Origin: Gigaspora margarita
Taxonomy: Eukaryota > Glomeromycota > Glomeromycetes > Diversisporales > Gigasporaceae
Assembly (NCBI GenBank): GCA_009809945.1
Contig: WTPW01002570.1
Coordinates: 6,186-70,185 of the forward strand
Reading direction: 5' to 3'
DNA length: 64,000 nucleotides
A program made the translations under genes and the position numbers. Every line of letters begins with the position of its first letter. The first letter of the stretch is position 1. Of the stretch, positions 36,715-47,650 are shown one piece after another. The notes under the pieces are model-generated. The model ran no database searches, had not been told where the DNA came from, and saw nothing but the letters and a program-made list of their open reading frames with translations.

Positions 36715-36927
36715 AAATCTCTATATGTGAACCCTTTCGGGACCATAATAAAAAAAGGCAGAATATGCACTTAAAGAAGGTGTGCATTTTATAGAAAGCA
36801 AAATATATGGCACTCTTATAAGTCAAGGCTAAGCTATTCCATGCATTTACATAGAGCGTGTATTTATAGCGTGTGGTTATAGCGTGTATTTATAACGTGT
36901 GTTTGTAGCGTGTACTTAAGGTCTGAT
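36715..36927. mobile_element. Diverged CAGTTAGACC-family MITE, cut by a hAT element
   Basis: CGGGACCATAATAAAAAAAG, TGTGCATTTTATAG and TTAAGGTCTGA match the order of the complete copy at 26408-26587. Repeated GCGTGTATTTATA units expand its middle (36860-36910). Its right terminus is separated by the hAT insertion at 36928-37416. Confidence 0.55.
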
Positions 36928-37416
36928 TAGTGATGTAAACTATTCAAATCTGTATCCTTACAGATTGACTATATACTTGCGAGTTTGAATAGTTGATCGG
37001 CAAATTTGCATAGATAATCTATATAGTTTTCATAGTATCTACAGTTAACTATAGTTTGAGTAACATGCATACGGATTGTACAATACGGGATTTATTACGA
37101 ATATCAGTATGTTATCAGTATGGTATGGTATGGAGGTGTAAAATACCCATTTTAAAATCCACCGGTGTTATATATATTAGGGTTAGGTTTAGGAATGATA
37201 GCTGATCAGTATGGTATGGTTTTTTAGAACCAGGTCACCCATATATTCTGTAATCTCGCTATCGAATGGATGATATCAATTCGCATAACTTAAATTAAAT
37301 AGTTTGAGTAGATTAAATAGTTTATTCATATAGTTTAATAGTTGACAATAGTTAATTATAGTTTTTACAGTTAACTATAGTATCTATAGTTCGTGTAGTT
37401 AACAATCACACCAATA
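36928..37416. mobile_element. hAT MITE, TIR TAGTGATGTAAAC
   Basis: A perfect 8-bp duplication, GGTCTGAT, flanks it (36920-36927 and 37417-37424). The ends are TAGTGATGTAAACTATTC and, on the other strand, TATTGGTGTGATTGTTAAC. The interior is rich in TAGTTAACTATAG words. A degenerate TTAGGG run and a GTATGGTATGG block lie near 37120-37215 and may be a further insertion. It is non-coding. Confidence 0.85.
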
Positions 37417-37721
37417 GGTCTGATGCGATTGTTTTTATACAGCATCTTAGTCATAATGACATATTTATTAGCATGTGTTATTTTGAAAGCTTATGGGTAC
37501 TTTTAGAATTGTGCATGCTATTTTTTTCTAAAGAATCTAAAATAAATGTTTATAAGTATTATTTTATGCATAATTAATCTTTTTAATTTTTTGTTATTAA
37601 AATTTATTTGTAATACATATCCATAGCCGATGTTATAAAATTATATACCGGTATATCTCAAAATTTTACTAGGGTAACCCTGTCGTGTTACTAAGCAAAA
37701 ATGTTCCTCTCGCGATTTTAC

Positions 37722-37860
37722 CCTAACCCCGACCCTAACCCTACTCCTAACCCTAACATAACCCTAACCCTAACCCTACTCCTAACCCTAACATAACATA
37801 ACATAACATAACATAACAACATAACATAACATAACACTAACCCTAACCCTACCTCTAACC
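37722..37860. repeat. Interstitial telomere-like array, left half
   Basis: CCCTAA units decay into CTCCTAACCCTAACATAACC and then (ATAAC)n. The array continues at 38100-38225 beyond a hAT insertion. It lies about 3 kb upstream of the Boi-type gene with other sequence on both sides, so it is not a chromosome end in this assembly. The open frame read across it is an artefact. Confidence 0.85.
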
Positions 37861-38099
37861 CAGGGTTGGCACATTTATCCATTGGGGTGAATGGAGAACA
37901 NCTCNATTGGCANCNCTCCATTGCTCCATTGAGAATAANTTGNGAATNGAGCCAATGGAGGCCAACTAGCTTATAATATAGTATTTGTTAATAACTAATA
38001 ACTAATTCNATTGGCTCCATTGGNTCCATTGGTTCCATTGGTTCCATTGGCTCCATTGGTTTGCAAGTTTTCAATGGAGTATATCCATTGCCAACCCTG
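37861..38099. mobile_element. hAT MITE, TIR CAGGGTTGGCA, inside telomere-like DNA
   Basis: The ends CAGGGTTGGCA and TGCCAACCCTG are perfectly inverted. CTCTAACC (37853-37860) and CCCTAACC (38100-38107) form an 8-bp duplication with one mismatch. The 239-bp interior consists largely of CCATTGGCT / GGTTCCATTG words in tandem, with several N bases. Confidence 0.88.
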
Positions 38100-38225
38100 C
38101 CCTAACCCTAACATAACATAACATAACATAACATAACACTAACACTAACACTAACACTAACACTAACACCTACCCTAACCCTAACATAACATAACACTAA
38201 CACTAACACTAACACTAACCTAATA
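38100..38225. repeat. Interstitial telomere-like array, right half
   Basis: CCCTAACCCTAAC passes into (ATAAC)n, then (CACTAA)n, a return to CCCTAA, and (CACTAA)n again. These are homogenised variants of a TTAGGG-type unit. Confidence 0.85.
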
Positions 38226-39026
38226 TTCATATAGCTGCAAAACGTTTCTATAAAAAAACATATTAAATAGCCTATGCCTATATATAAATTAATTCTACTG
38301 TAACATACATAACCAAATATAATAAAAATTAGAAATTTATTTTTTTATATATAATTTAGAAAATAAATATTGTACACAGTGTGTTTATACACAGTTATTT
38401 GGGCAATATATAAATTAACCCAATTTTGATAAAAACAAAAATTAAATTTTAATTAATATTAGAATTAGGGTAAAGGCTGGGATGGGTTGGCTTAGTTTAT
38501 ACTAAAATTTTGCAAAAAAATTTTTTTTTTTTTAGTTTTTAAATAAAGTTTTATAAGCAAATTTTAATGATATAATTAAATTTAGTATTTTGCTTTGTTT
38601 TGTTTTTGTAGTACAAAAATTGATCTGTAGCTTGTATTTTTCTATTATATTTTGTATAACTGTGTGTACAAATAGAAATGCTCTATAATTTATATTGTAA
38701 GGAAAATTTTTAAGATTAAACTAATTAGCTATTATTTTTTGTTATAGCTAATACTGTTTTCTTGCTGCTAATACTATTAGTACAAATAAAATTTTGCTCA
38801 GATCAAGAATATGCAGTCTTGAAATTAGTTCACAATTAGGTATAAGATTTAGTAGAAATGGAGATGTAAGCATTTATGCATTTAAGTTTTGAGCCTAAAT
38901 CTATATTTGCAGAATTTAAAAATAAATACTTAATTATAGATTGTGGGATTTGGTTATAACACAGACTTATTTTGTAATAGTAAACTAAGTTGCTAATTGT
39001 TTTATTACAAATATATATATATATAT

Positions 39027-39985
39027 TTTTTTTACGTTTTTCTTCTGGGAATACCCAGAGGCAGTGTTGTATACAGACATTGTCCTGCCAATTTTACAGA
39101 GACACGGACAGTCCGGGACGGGACGTCTGGGACATGTCCACAATAATGTTCTGGCATGATATTGTACGCAGACAATGTCCCACAGATTTTTAACTTTGTC
39201 CCTACTATGTCCGGGACATGTCCGCCAGGTAAAACCAATCAAATTGCAGAATTATACGTTTGGTTTATGTAAAGGATACAAAGAATTTTATTGGCTAGTG
39301 ATCATATGTTGATTAGCCAAATGTCCAGGACAAAAAAAATTCTGGGTGGACATGTCCGGACGTTCTGTCCCGGACTGTCCACCGTCCGTGTCTGTGTCCC
39401 ATGACAACACTGCCCAGAGGTGGCGTGTGGCCTCTTTTTATTAATTAAAATCTTAAACTATCCTGACTAGTGGGTACATGATTTGTTAAGTCTGTCATTT
39501 GATGTCCCAGGTCCCTGGCCCCGCAGTATAAGACCTCGTTATCAGGTCTGCAGTTCCCTAACTCACATGATCCGCTAGCTGGATCATCCTAAATTGTTCA
39601 CAACCGACATACATTCGGTTGATCATTTTTTATTTCCATTTATCTGGAATTCCACCAGAAGTATTCTTTTATGCATTTGGAATTCTACCAGAAGTATTCT
39701 AATTTCTTCAACCGGAATTTCACCAAAAGTATCAACCTGTATTCGACCGGATTTCCACTGGAGGTATTCATACTTCTTTGAGAACCTTTCACACGAATTT
39801 GTAAATATGGCTGTGTTTGTGGCAGTACCGCCAAGCGTGATCCTAGCATCCTAGTTTAGCGCATCTGTCTCATGACCTCATATAGTTATTAAATTTTGTT
39901 CACCAGTAGGGCTTGAACTGGTGACCTTACGACTGGAACAGCTAATGACCTGGGAGCGCAACCACTACGCTATCGATCCGCAGAT
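39027..39985 (-). mobile_element. tRNA-derived SINE split by a hAT MITE
   Basis: Read on the minus strand from about 39985, GGATCGATAGCGTAGTGGTT plus GCGCTCCCAGG forms the A-box side and GGTCACCAGTTCAAGCCC the B-box side of a tRNA-like head. The 3' end has the hairpin CTCTGGGTATTCCCAGA followed by poly(A) near 39027. The body contains repeated GGAATTCCACCAGAAGTATT units (39640-39770). Flanks are (TA)n on both sides, so the target duplication cannot be measured. The hAT MITE at 39062-39412 lies inside the 3' hairpin. Confidence 0.8.
39062..39412. mobile_element. hAT MITE, TIR CAGTGTTGT (copy 1)
   Basis: A perfect 8-bp duplication, CCCAGAGG, flanks it (39054-39061 and 39413-39420). The ends are CAGTGTTGTATACAG and, on the other strand, CAGTGTTGTCATGGG. 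The 351-bp interior is packed with GTCCGGGACATGTCC-type inverted words. It inserted into the SINE and is therefore younger. Confidence 0.9.
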
Positions 39986-42061
39986 CTATATATATTATTT
40001 TAAATATTTCTTTATATAAAAATTGCTATAAATAAACAAAATTTACTAGTATTTAAAAATAGTCCTATTGGCCTTGTATTACAGGAATTATTAACATACA
40101 TAAATTAGCTAAAAATGTTTTAGAACACTTCATATTGAAGAAGATGTATGTCTTATAGCTACTACTCATTCTTTAAGTATGAACAGTCAAGCTACAGAAA
40201 TTTTTTTACAAAATATATTATTTACTCAAATGATTTAAAAAGTACAAAAGTTATCTTGTTAAGGTTTTTTAAATATAATAGTGCTATAGCAAATACTTAA
40301 ACATATTTGATAATGTTATATAATGATAATTCTGAAAGAATACAGCTAGAAAATAATAAGTTAAAATTGAATATAAAGGTGCTAATAGTATTAAAATAGT
40401 TGAAAAATTAAATAAAACCCTAGAACTTGTGACTACTAAAATAAATAGTACTTATGCTCTTTCATCTTTTTGGATAAAAGCTTTTAAAAGTGGATTAATT
40501 ACTATTCATCCAATTAGTGAGTATTGTATAAGCAATAAAGAAAATGATAGGGTTGTAAATCATAAAGTTCAGATATGAAATACACCTTATTATTGTAAAT
40601 TTATTCATTTTATTATATGCTAATGTTATAGTTAAACAGGTTTATAAAGGAAAGGATACTGAAGTTTATGATAATTTTTATTTATATAATGGGTCTATTG
40701 TTCAGTAGCACTTAGTATCAATTTGTTTCTTACAATTAGCTATTTGGCTAAGAGAAATATAAAGCTGGCTACTAAAGATCAAGATTTAAAATACATTATA
40801 AGCTTGTTAAACAACTAATTAATTAAAATAATTCTATCAAAAAATGGTTTCTTATAATATTAAAGCAGAAATAGTATTAAAAGATAATACTAAAAGTAGA
40901 ATTACTTTTAATTTTTTTTTTTTTTTTTGTGTTAAGGTGAGGTCATGCCTCTGGTCTTTATTGAATGTATATTGATCATTACAACATCGCTGTACAATCT
41001 TTTATATACTATCTACTTAAGTGCCAAGACTTGGACTAATTTAACCATGATCTAAACCTACCAGAACCTTCCATATTCCCATATATATGGCTAACCTGGA
41101 TTTGTACGTCCCTTTTCAACCAACAATTAGTATTCACATGTTCGCCACTTTACCCACACTACCTAGTATGATCGCTTCCAATTTGGTGTCAGTTGCCAGA
41201 TAGGCGCTTTATTACGAAATATTTTAAGTAGCTATATATCGATATATAATGTATATCGATTAAAATTAATCGTTATATATCGATTAACTTGTTATAAATC
41301 GATATATATCTATAATCGATAAATATCGTAATTAAAATATAAATCGTTATATATCTGCTAATTGATAGTTATCGTATTCATTATAGTACGAAGTGCCACT
41401 TATCATATTTTGTTTTTATTTTTTAAATTACAGTAGTAGTTTCGAAATGGTTCAAAACATTTCAACAATATTTTAGAACTGTGAAACCAAGCGATCTGTA
41501 ACCTGCATCATACCAAGCATGCATTGGACTATATTTGTGAAATAGTTAGAAATTTTGTATGATGGATCGATAAAATTTTGTATTACATGATCAGATTAGA
41601 CCTTTTGTTTATAAATTAGATCTTCTACATTGTTTTTTTTTTTCGTTTCATTTTGTTTTTTTTTATTTTTGTTTTGTTTTTTTTTTCATTTTATTTGGCA
41701 CTTTACAAGAAAACCAGCCTTTTGCAAGAAAATCTACAACTTTTTGGCACTATGCAAGTACACTAATATGACTTCACAAGCGAACTCAAACTTCTGACAC
41801 TTTGCAAGAACTCTTCTAAATCTTCAAAAACACTTTTTTAGAGAAATGATTTAGTTAGGTGCAAGTTTTCACAAAGTTTCGCTTATTTATTTTTTCATTT
41901 GATACTTTTTGTTTTTTTTTTTAAATTTTTTTTATTAATTTATTTTATTCCAGTGCTTTGTAAGAACATGCTTCTTTAGAGAAATAATTTAGTTAGGCAC
42001 AAGTATTCGCAAGTATTCGCAAGTTAACCTAGCACTTTACAAAACACAACTAGGTTTCGAC

Positions 42062-42300
42062 TAGTGATGCCACCAAAATTGATTTTTGAAAAAGGCCTAT
42101 TTCGTCTTCATTAGAGAAAATTAAAATTTTTTATAAGGAAGAGCAAATAAAATTTATATAGATATGTTCCTTATAATTTAGTCTATTCAAAACAAGTATC
42201 AAATAATTTCGTCTTTCAAGTAAAATAGGTCAAAAACAATTTTGTCTTCAAATTTTAATTTCGGGTTTTCAAACCCGAAATGCTTTCGTCCTCATGTATA
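42062..42300. mobile_element. hAT-like MITE, TIR TAGTGATGCC (empty site present in window)
   Basis: The flanks GTTTCGAC (42054-42061) and GTTTTGAC (42301-42308) are an 8-bp duplication. Copy 1b at about 17070 reads ACTAGGTTTTGACAATTTC with no insertion, the empty site. This 239-bp element is a sister of 9293-9529, sharing AAATTGATTTTTGAAAA, GAGCAAATAAAATTTATAT and AAGTAAAATAGGTCAAAAAC. It is non-coding, with a GGGTTTTCAAACCC hairpin. Confidence 0.88.
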
Positions 42301-42931
42301 GTTTTGACAATTTCTGAATTTGAACTCTTATTTCAGAAAAATAGAGATTTGGGGCTTCGTTTATTTTTTTTTATTAAGTTTGCTTGCATATTTTGTTTTT
42401 CAGTTATTTTTTTACTTTTATTTTATTTTATTTATTCTTGACTTTTTTCGGAACTTTGCAAGAAACAATCTGACTTTCCAGCACTTTACAAAAACACCAA
42501 TTCTAACTTCTCTGCCACTTTGCAAGAACCTACTAGATTCTCTGACAATTTCAAAAACTCCTACACTTCTGAGAAATAGTTTTTTTTTACTTCTCTACTA
42601 TTTTTAGAAAGTAGCGAAAATGAGCAAAGAGAAATAATAGCTAACTAAGGGTGAGGAAAATAAGTATGTCTGGTATTATGTGACAAAGTGCGAAAGTAGT
42701 TTAAGTTATTACTATTTTCATTTTTATTTTTTTATATTTTTTTACTTCTTTACACTTTTTAGAACGTAGCGAATATAAGCGAATATAAGCGAATATAAGT
42801 CTGTAGAACTAGTATTATGCGACGAAGAGCGAAAGTAGTTTACTATATTACTATTTTTTCATTTTTGTTTTTTTTTGTTATTTTTTTACTTCTTTACTAT
42901 TTTTAGAAAGTAGCGAATATAAGCAAATATA

Positions 42932-43710
42932 AGGGAGATAGGGGTATTGTGGCCAGGTCAAAGTTTCTACTAATAAAATTTTTTAATAAGCAAATAGATT
43001 TTTGTAGAATTTTTATTATTTGAACTATACATAATAAAGAATTTATTACTGTAAAAAAATCTTTATATTATATATTGTTCTGGATATAACTAATTAGTAC
43101 ACAAATATAATATAAAAACTAGATTCTAGGGGGAGGGGGGTATTGTGGCCAGTTTTTTGACAGCGAATAATTTTTGATCTACTGGTCCGTTTTGGATGAT
43201 TTTACTACCAAAATGATCGTCTCAGTGAGACGATTCTAACAAGCACAAAATCGTTAAAATCCAATCACGGGATCCCAAGATCGTTAAAGGTAAATTTGTA
43301 AAAATTTTGCAAATTTACTAATATAATTTTATATATAAGATAAATCTATGTCGATATTAGGACCCCCCGTGATTGGATTTTGATGATTTTATGCTTGTTA
43401 GAATCGTCTCACTGAGACGGTCATTTTGGTGGTAAAATCNTCCAAAACGGACCTGTGGATCAGAAGTTATTAACTATTAAATATTCTANATANATTTAAT
43501 AATAAATTCAAATATGTGCAAAAACTTATATTTTGCATAAATGATGATATCTTGTGATCTAGTGATCGGAATTGGGCGAATTTTATACCATTCAATTTGT
43601 CTCAATGAGACAAATCGAATGGTATAAAAATTATCCAATTCTGATCACTAGCTCACAAGATATTTCACCTTGCCACAATACCCCCCTGGCCACAATACCC
43701 TCATTTACCT
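42932..43710. mobile_element. TA-target element (GGGTATTGTGGCCAGG), with empty site
   Basis: TA flanks both ends; copy 1b near 17720 reads AGCAAATATAATCGTTAAAA without it. The ends are AGGGAGATAGGGGTATTGTG and, on the other strand, AGGTAAATGAGGGTATTGTG. Inside are two inverted-repeat blocks (43165-43470 and 43555-43670) carrying the GTCTCA-TGAGAC hairpin module. A Tc1/mariner-type origin is likely from the TA target. It is non-coding. A diverged fragment lies at 57060-57200. Confidence 0.8.
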
Positions 43711-45208
43711 TAATAGTTAAAACAAAGAAGAGAAATAATAGTTAAAACAAAGAAGAGAAATAATAGCTAACTGCGGGGCGAGGAAAATAAGTATATAGAG
43801 CTAGTATTATGCGACGAAGTGCTAAAGTAGTTTAAAATATTTCTATTTTTGTTTTCATTTTTTTTTCAGTTTCAGTTTTATTTTTTTTTGTTGTAAAGAA
43901 TGTATAATAATATATTATAAATAAAATATATTTAATTTAAAATATAATGTATAATAATTATAATAAATAAAAAAATATAAAATTTTATATTAAAATGCGA
44001 AACCTTGTGAAAATATGCAAAAACTGTAAAACGTTTAAAAATAAGTATAAAGTATAATAGTATTGATTGAATTATTATTTGTGATTTTAATCTGATTACT
44101 ATNGATTATTACNGATTATTATCGATTACTAACTTAATCGATAGTCCTCGTCAAGGGGGATTTTAATTGATTACTAGCCAATAACCGATAAAAATTGATA
44201 ATAATCCCTGTACATATTTTGGTGATGTTTATGCTTCCAAATTGGTGTACCTGAGATCTCTACTGGCGTACTTCTTAGGAGTTCGTATCTCAAGCTATGC
44301 AGCTGCCTCTACCACATTGGGTAAGTATCTCAAGCCTGCATGCTGCCGTGACTAGCTGATTTTTCTGCATCTTCAGGACCCTGGATTTAGCGTTCTAAAT
44401 TTGGTAATATGTGAACAACTGTACTTCCCGCTATGATGACAAGTGACCGGTCATGTTTTGCAAATGCTTCTAGCTATCAGGTATAGTTGGATGGCATCAT
44501 GAGGCTCTGGCAAATCATGATGCACTCTACATGCACTTATACCTGCCTATCCTGTATTGGTGGTCCTAGCCTCCCTTAACATCTGAGGACTCCCATATAG
44601 GTACGCCTAGAGCCCGTTAGGCCTTGACACGTACACGCCTCCATGCTTCTATTTTTTGCTGGCCAGTCAGTTCTGTATTGCTCTTATGAGGTTCACTCCA
44701 ATCCTGATACTCACTACAACCTTCCTATCAGTTCTTTCTCGGTATCCCCAAACTTCCAAACCAGTTAGCCCGGAAGGGTCGGTCGGCCCAGCTTTAGGTG
44801 CTAAATGGGCTCCCTTCTCTTGGTACATGCTGCTGAAACACATGTCCTTTTCCTCCAGTGCGACTCTGGCGACCAGGTTGGTGGACCCCCTTCCTTGAGG
44901 ATCTTGTCATCTGGTTCTCTAACTCCAGTTTCTGATATTCCAATTATGGTTAGCACTGTCGAAGATCTTTGCTACTTCCTCACTCAGGACTCCAAACAGG
45001 TATCCACTTTCTGATCCTTGGATTTTATATGCGCCCGACGGCTCCCATTCAAGATGGTGTACCAAAGGACCTACAAGGAGAAATGGCTACTATAACACAG
45101 ACCTATTTTTCAAATATCGCTAGTGGGATTTGAACCCTAGACCTGCCGCTTGGAGTGCGACAACTTACCAACTTCTCTAAGTTGCCACACTCCAGAATTA
45201 CTTTTAAT

Positions 45209-47650
45209 AAATTTATAAAAGAATACTTTTTATTAAAATTTATTTAACTATTATAAAGCAACTAAATATAAATTAGATTTTAGTATTTAAATCAAAGTCT
45301 TGTTTCAGAATTGGTTAGAGGTATATATTATTAATATATTTTAGATTAGACCAGATCATCTGCTTATACAATGCAATTCACAACAATGGTGGTTGTACAA
45401 AATAAACAATCATTAGTTGATATAGAAGAATTTTTTGCAAAATTGTTAGCATAGTGTTTTGTTAAGCTCTATTACCTGATCCTCTTATTATAAACAATAG
45501 AAAATTTGACTTTTTGTTAATAAAGAAAAACAATTTAATTAATATGCGATTATATATAACTTTAACTTGTTAGCTACAAATAGAAAAATACAAATTTAAA
45601 AAGTTTAAATATTACTAGTTATGAATATATTTACAGCATGGAATTAAGTAACAATATTGTATGTTACTATATTTGATTGCACAGAAGTAGATGAAAATGA
45701 ATTTAACAATATTATCCTAAGAAACAAAAGTATTAGAAAAAGAATTTTATATGAGAGCTTTCCAGTTTTCTTAAACAGCTCTCTACTTTGAAAGTAAATA
45801 AATAAATTTATTTTAAATAAATTTTTTATACAAATGCTCTAATATTTAATTTTGTAATATATAGGCAATTGAATGTAGTAACTAGAAAAAAATACACTTT
45901 TTAGCTTCTTCAAATACTTTTCAAAATATAATGATAGAACATGTATTTCAAGATTTAGATCTTTATTATACCTGGGTCATTTTCCAATTGCTTAACTATT
46001 TGTTATAAACATAGATCTTAAAAAAAGACATGGACTATAGTATTCAATAATAATATTAAAACTTTAATTCATAGATTCAAGTATGACTTAAAGAGCTTGT
46101 ACTCTTGATAAGAATAGTTATTTAAAGCTTAATTATTTTATAATTTAAATAATATATATGTAATATTAAAATTTGATTACTAAATAGATTCATGCTATTG
46201 TAATATCATGAAATATGAACCACAAATTTGGTTAAAGATAATTTTTTGGATTATTTATTAGAAAATGAATATAATATATAGCTAAACAATTATTGATTGT
46301 TTTAAACAAATTCTAAATGTTATAATTAATACTTTGAATGCAGTAAAATTAGTCAAAAAGCTGCTATTAATCATGTGCATAAAATTACAGAGTGTAACAA
46401 AATTGCTATTCTTGCATACTCTGCATAGAATGTATTACTATATTAATGAATATTTTGAATAGATCAATTAAAAGAGTTGGATTTTTAATTACATCTCAAG
46501 TAGTGAGTATTAAAACTTGTATATTTAATACTTTATATCTGTATGTATATTATCTATATTTTGTCAATTTTAAAATTTGTATTATAGTTTTTATATCTGA
46601 TAAACAGAGTTATAGACAAAGTTAAATTAAGTCTTAAAATTGGTTCACTATAGTATTATATATTTAAGACATTTTTGATATTCTTACTTTTTTTGATACT
46701 GATTTACTAAACTTTATAACTAACTTTTATGATTCTATCTGGTTTCATATGGTCAAGAATATAACAATACACTATATCACTAAGCATTATTTTGTTATAA
46801 AATACTATTTCAGCATAAGAATTTAAATCAAGAAGTTTATGATCATATAGATGAATTTTTGGTACTATTAACATAACAACAATGTTGCATCTGATAACTA
46901 TTTCAAAAGCCAAGAAAATTGTTGATTTAATAAAAAAATAATATTTATGTTACTGATAAAAATATAAAAAAAAGATTAGATTTTCTAATTTTTCTAGTTT
47001 ATAGAAACAAAATATTGTATAAGTATTATAAAAGCTTGATTGTATATTCCTATAGAGTGTATAATTTGACAATTTTAAAGTTCAGATATTAATTTATATC
47101 AGGTACCTAAATATAATACAAGCTATATATATTATACTGAACAAATATAATAAATATATTTGTTTTATATGATATATATTCTTTATATAAGTATTCTGGT
47201 TATTAAATAAGTTAGATATATATTCTGGTATACAAATCAAACTTTTACAATAACTATCTAAGTGATTTTAATTTTTAGTATTACTAAATATTATTTTTAA
47301 CAATTATTTTATTTAGTTTTAACATAGTAGCAATACAAATGTTTTATAATATCCTAATCAAAATTAATGCTTATAATAAGGACCAACATAGAATATTTAA
47401 AGCTCTAGATTATGATCATATAAATTGCTTGCAAAAAAACAAAGCTTATGAAAAAATATTTTCAGAAATATTAAACTACTTGAAAAATATATATAATGTT
47501 TATAGTTATAGTATGAAATAGAAGATTTTATTGTTAGAAAGTAAATTGGCAGAAATTGCAAAAAGTTTTTTTGTCTAAAAATGGATCTATAATTTTAAAA
47601 AAATCCAAAGCATTTTAAATGTTTGCAAATTCATATATAATGTAGTCAAT
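45209..47650 (+). pseudogene. Decayed coding region, unidentified, right part
   Basis: Plus-strand protein-like pieces include CNSQQWWLYKINNH (near 45370-45415), FNNIILRNKSIRKRILYESF near 45700, FYDSIWFHMV near 46725, and an open frame at 47339-47521 (QHRIFKALDYDHINCLQKN). Many breaks separate them. They probably continue the region left of the 40913-45194 SINE. No family is recognised. Confidence 0.4.

Larger units (their letters stand above)
38300..40898 (+). pseudogene. Decayed coding region, unidentified, left part
   Basis: Outside the SINE at 39027-39985, plus-strand protein-like pieces appear, such as EDVCLIATTHSLSMNSQATE (near 40130-40200) and ALSSFWIKAFKSGLITIHPI (near 40460-40520). 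The frame is broken many times. The same kind of DNA resumes at 45210. The family is not recognised, and both host-gene and mobile-element origins remain open. Confidence 0.4.
41200..44200. repeat. CTTTGCAAGAA-array repeat family, copy 2, inside a SINE
   Basis: It opens with TATATCGATATAT / TATCGATTA palindromes (41225-41390) and CCAAGCGATCTGTAACC. It continues with the same T-rich and GCACTTTGCAAGAA array as copies 1a and 1b, then GAAAGTAGCGAATATAAGCG units. It closes with GCGAAACCTTGTGAAAATAT and CGATTATTA palindromes (44080-44200). Insertions at 42062-42300 and 42932-43710 are absent from copy 1b. The exact edges are not resolved. Confidence 0.65.
40913..45194 (-). mobile_element. tRNA-derived SINE, split by a ~3-kb insertion
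   Basis: GAATTACTTTTAAT flanks the whole interval (40899-40912 and 45195-45208). The minus-strand head at 45194-45115 has an exact B box, GGTTCAAATCC, and an upstream TTAGAGAAGTTGGTAAGTTG A-box-like stretch. The tail is poly-T (plus strand) at 40913-40929. SINE sequence is 40913 to about 41200 and about 44200-45194; the middle is a CTTTGCAAGAA-family repeat with its own insertions. The open frames in 44656-45014 are SINE body, not genes. Its head differs from the three other SINEs, so it is a second subfamily. Confidence 0.8.

Noticed and set aside
37718-37921. 67-codon frame rich in Val/Arg/Gly
   Set aside because: It is read from telomere-like repeats and contains N bases.
38880-38960. Hsp70-like segment (KYLIIDCG)
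   Set aside because: Only a handful of residues resemble the Hsp70 phosphate motif; no further Hsp70 segments follow.
39885-39985. Candidate tRNA gene on the minus strand
   Set aside because: A-box and B-box words are present, but no clean cloverleaf or anticodon arm was seen. The stretch is continuous with a SINE body and poly(A) tail.
44656-45014. Two overlapping open frames with higher GC
   Set aside because: They are part of the body of the 40913-45194 SINE; the GC content is that of the SINE, not of a gene.
45115-45194. Candidate tRNA gene with exact B box
   Set aside because: It ends at the SINE target duplication and continues into the SINE body, so it is the SINE head.
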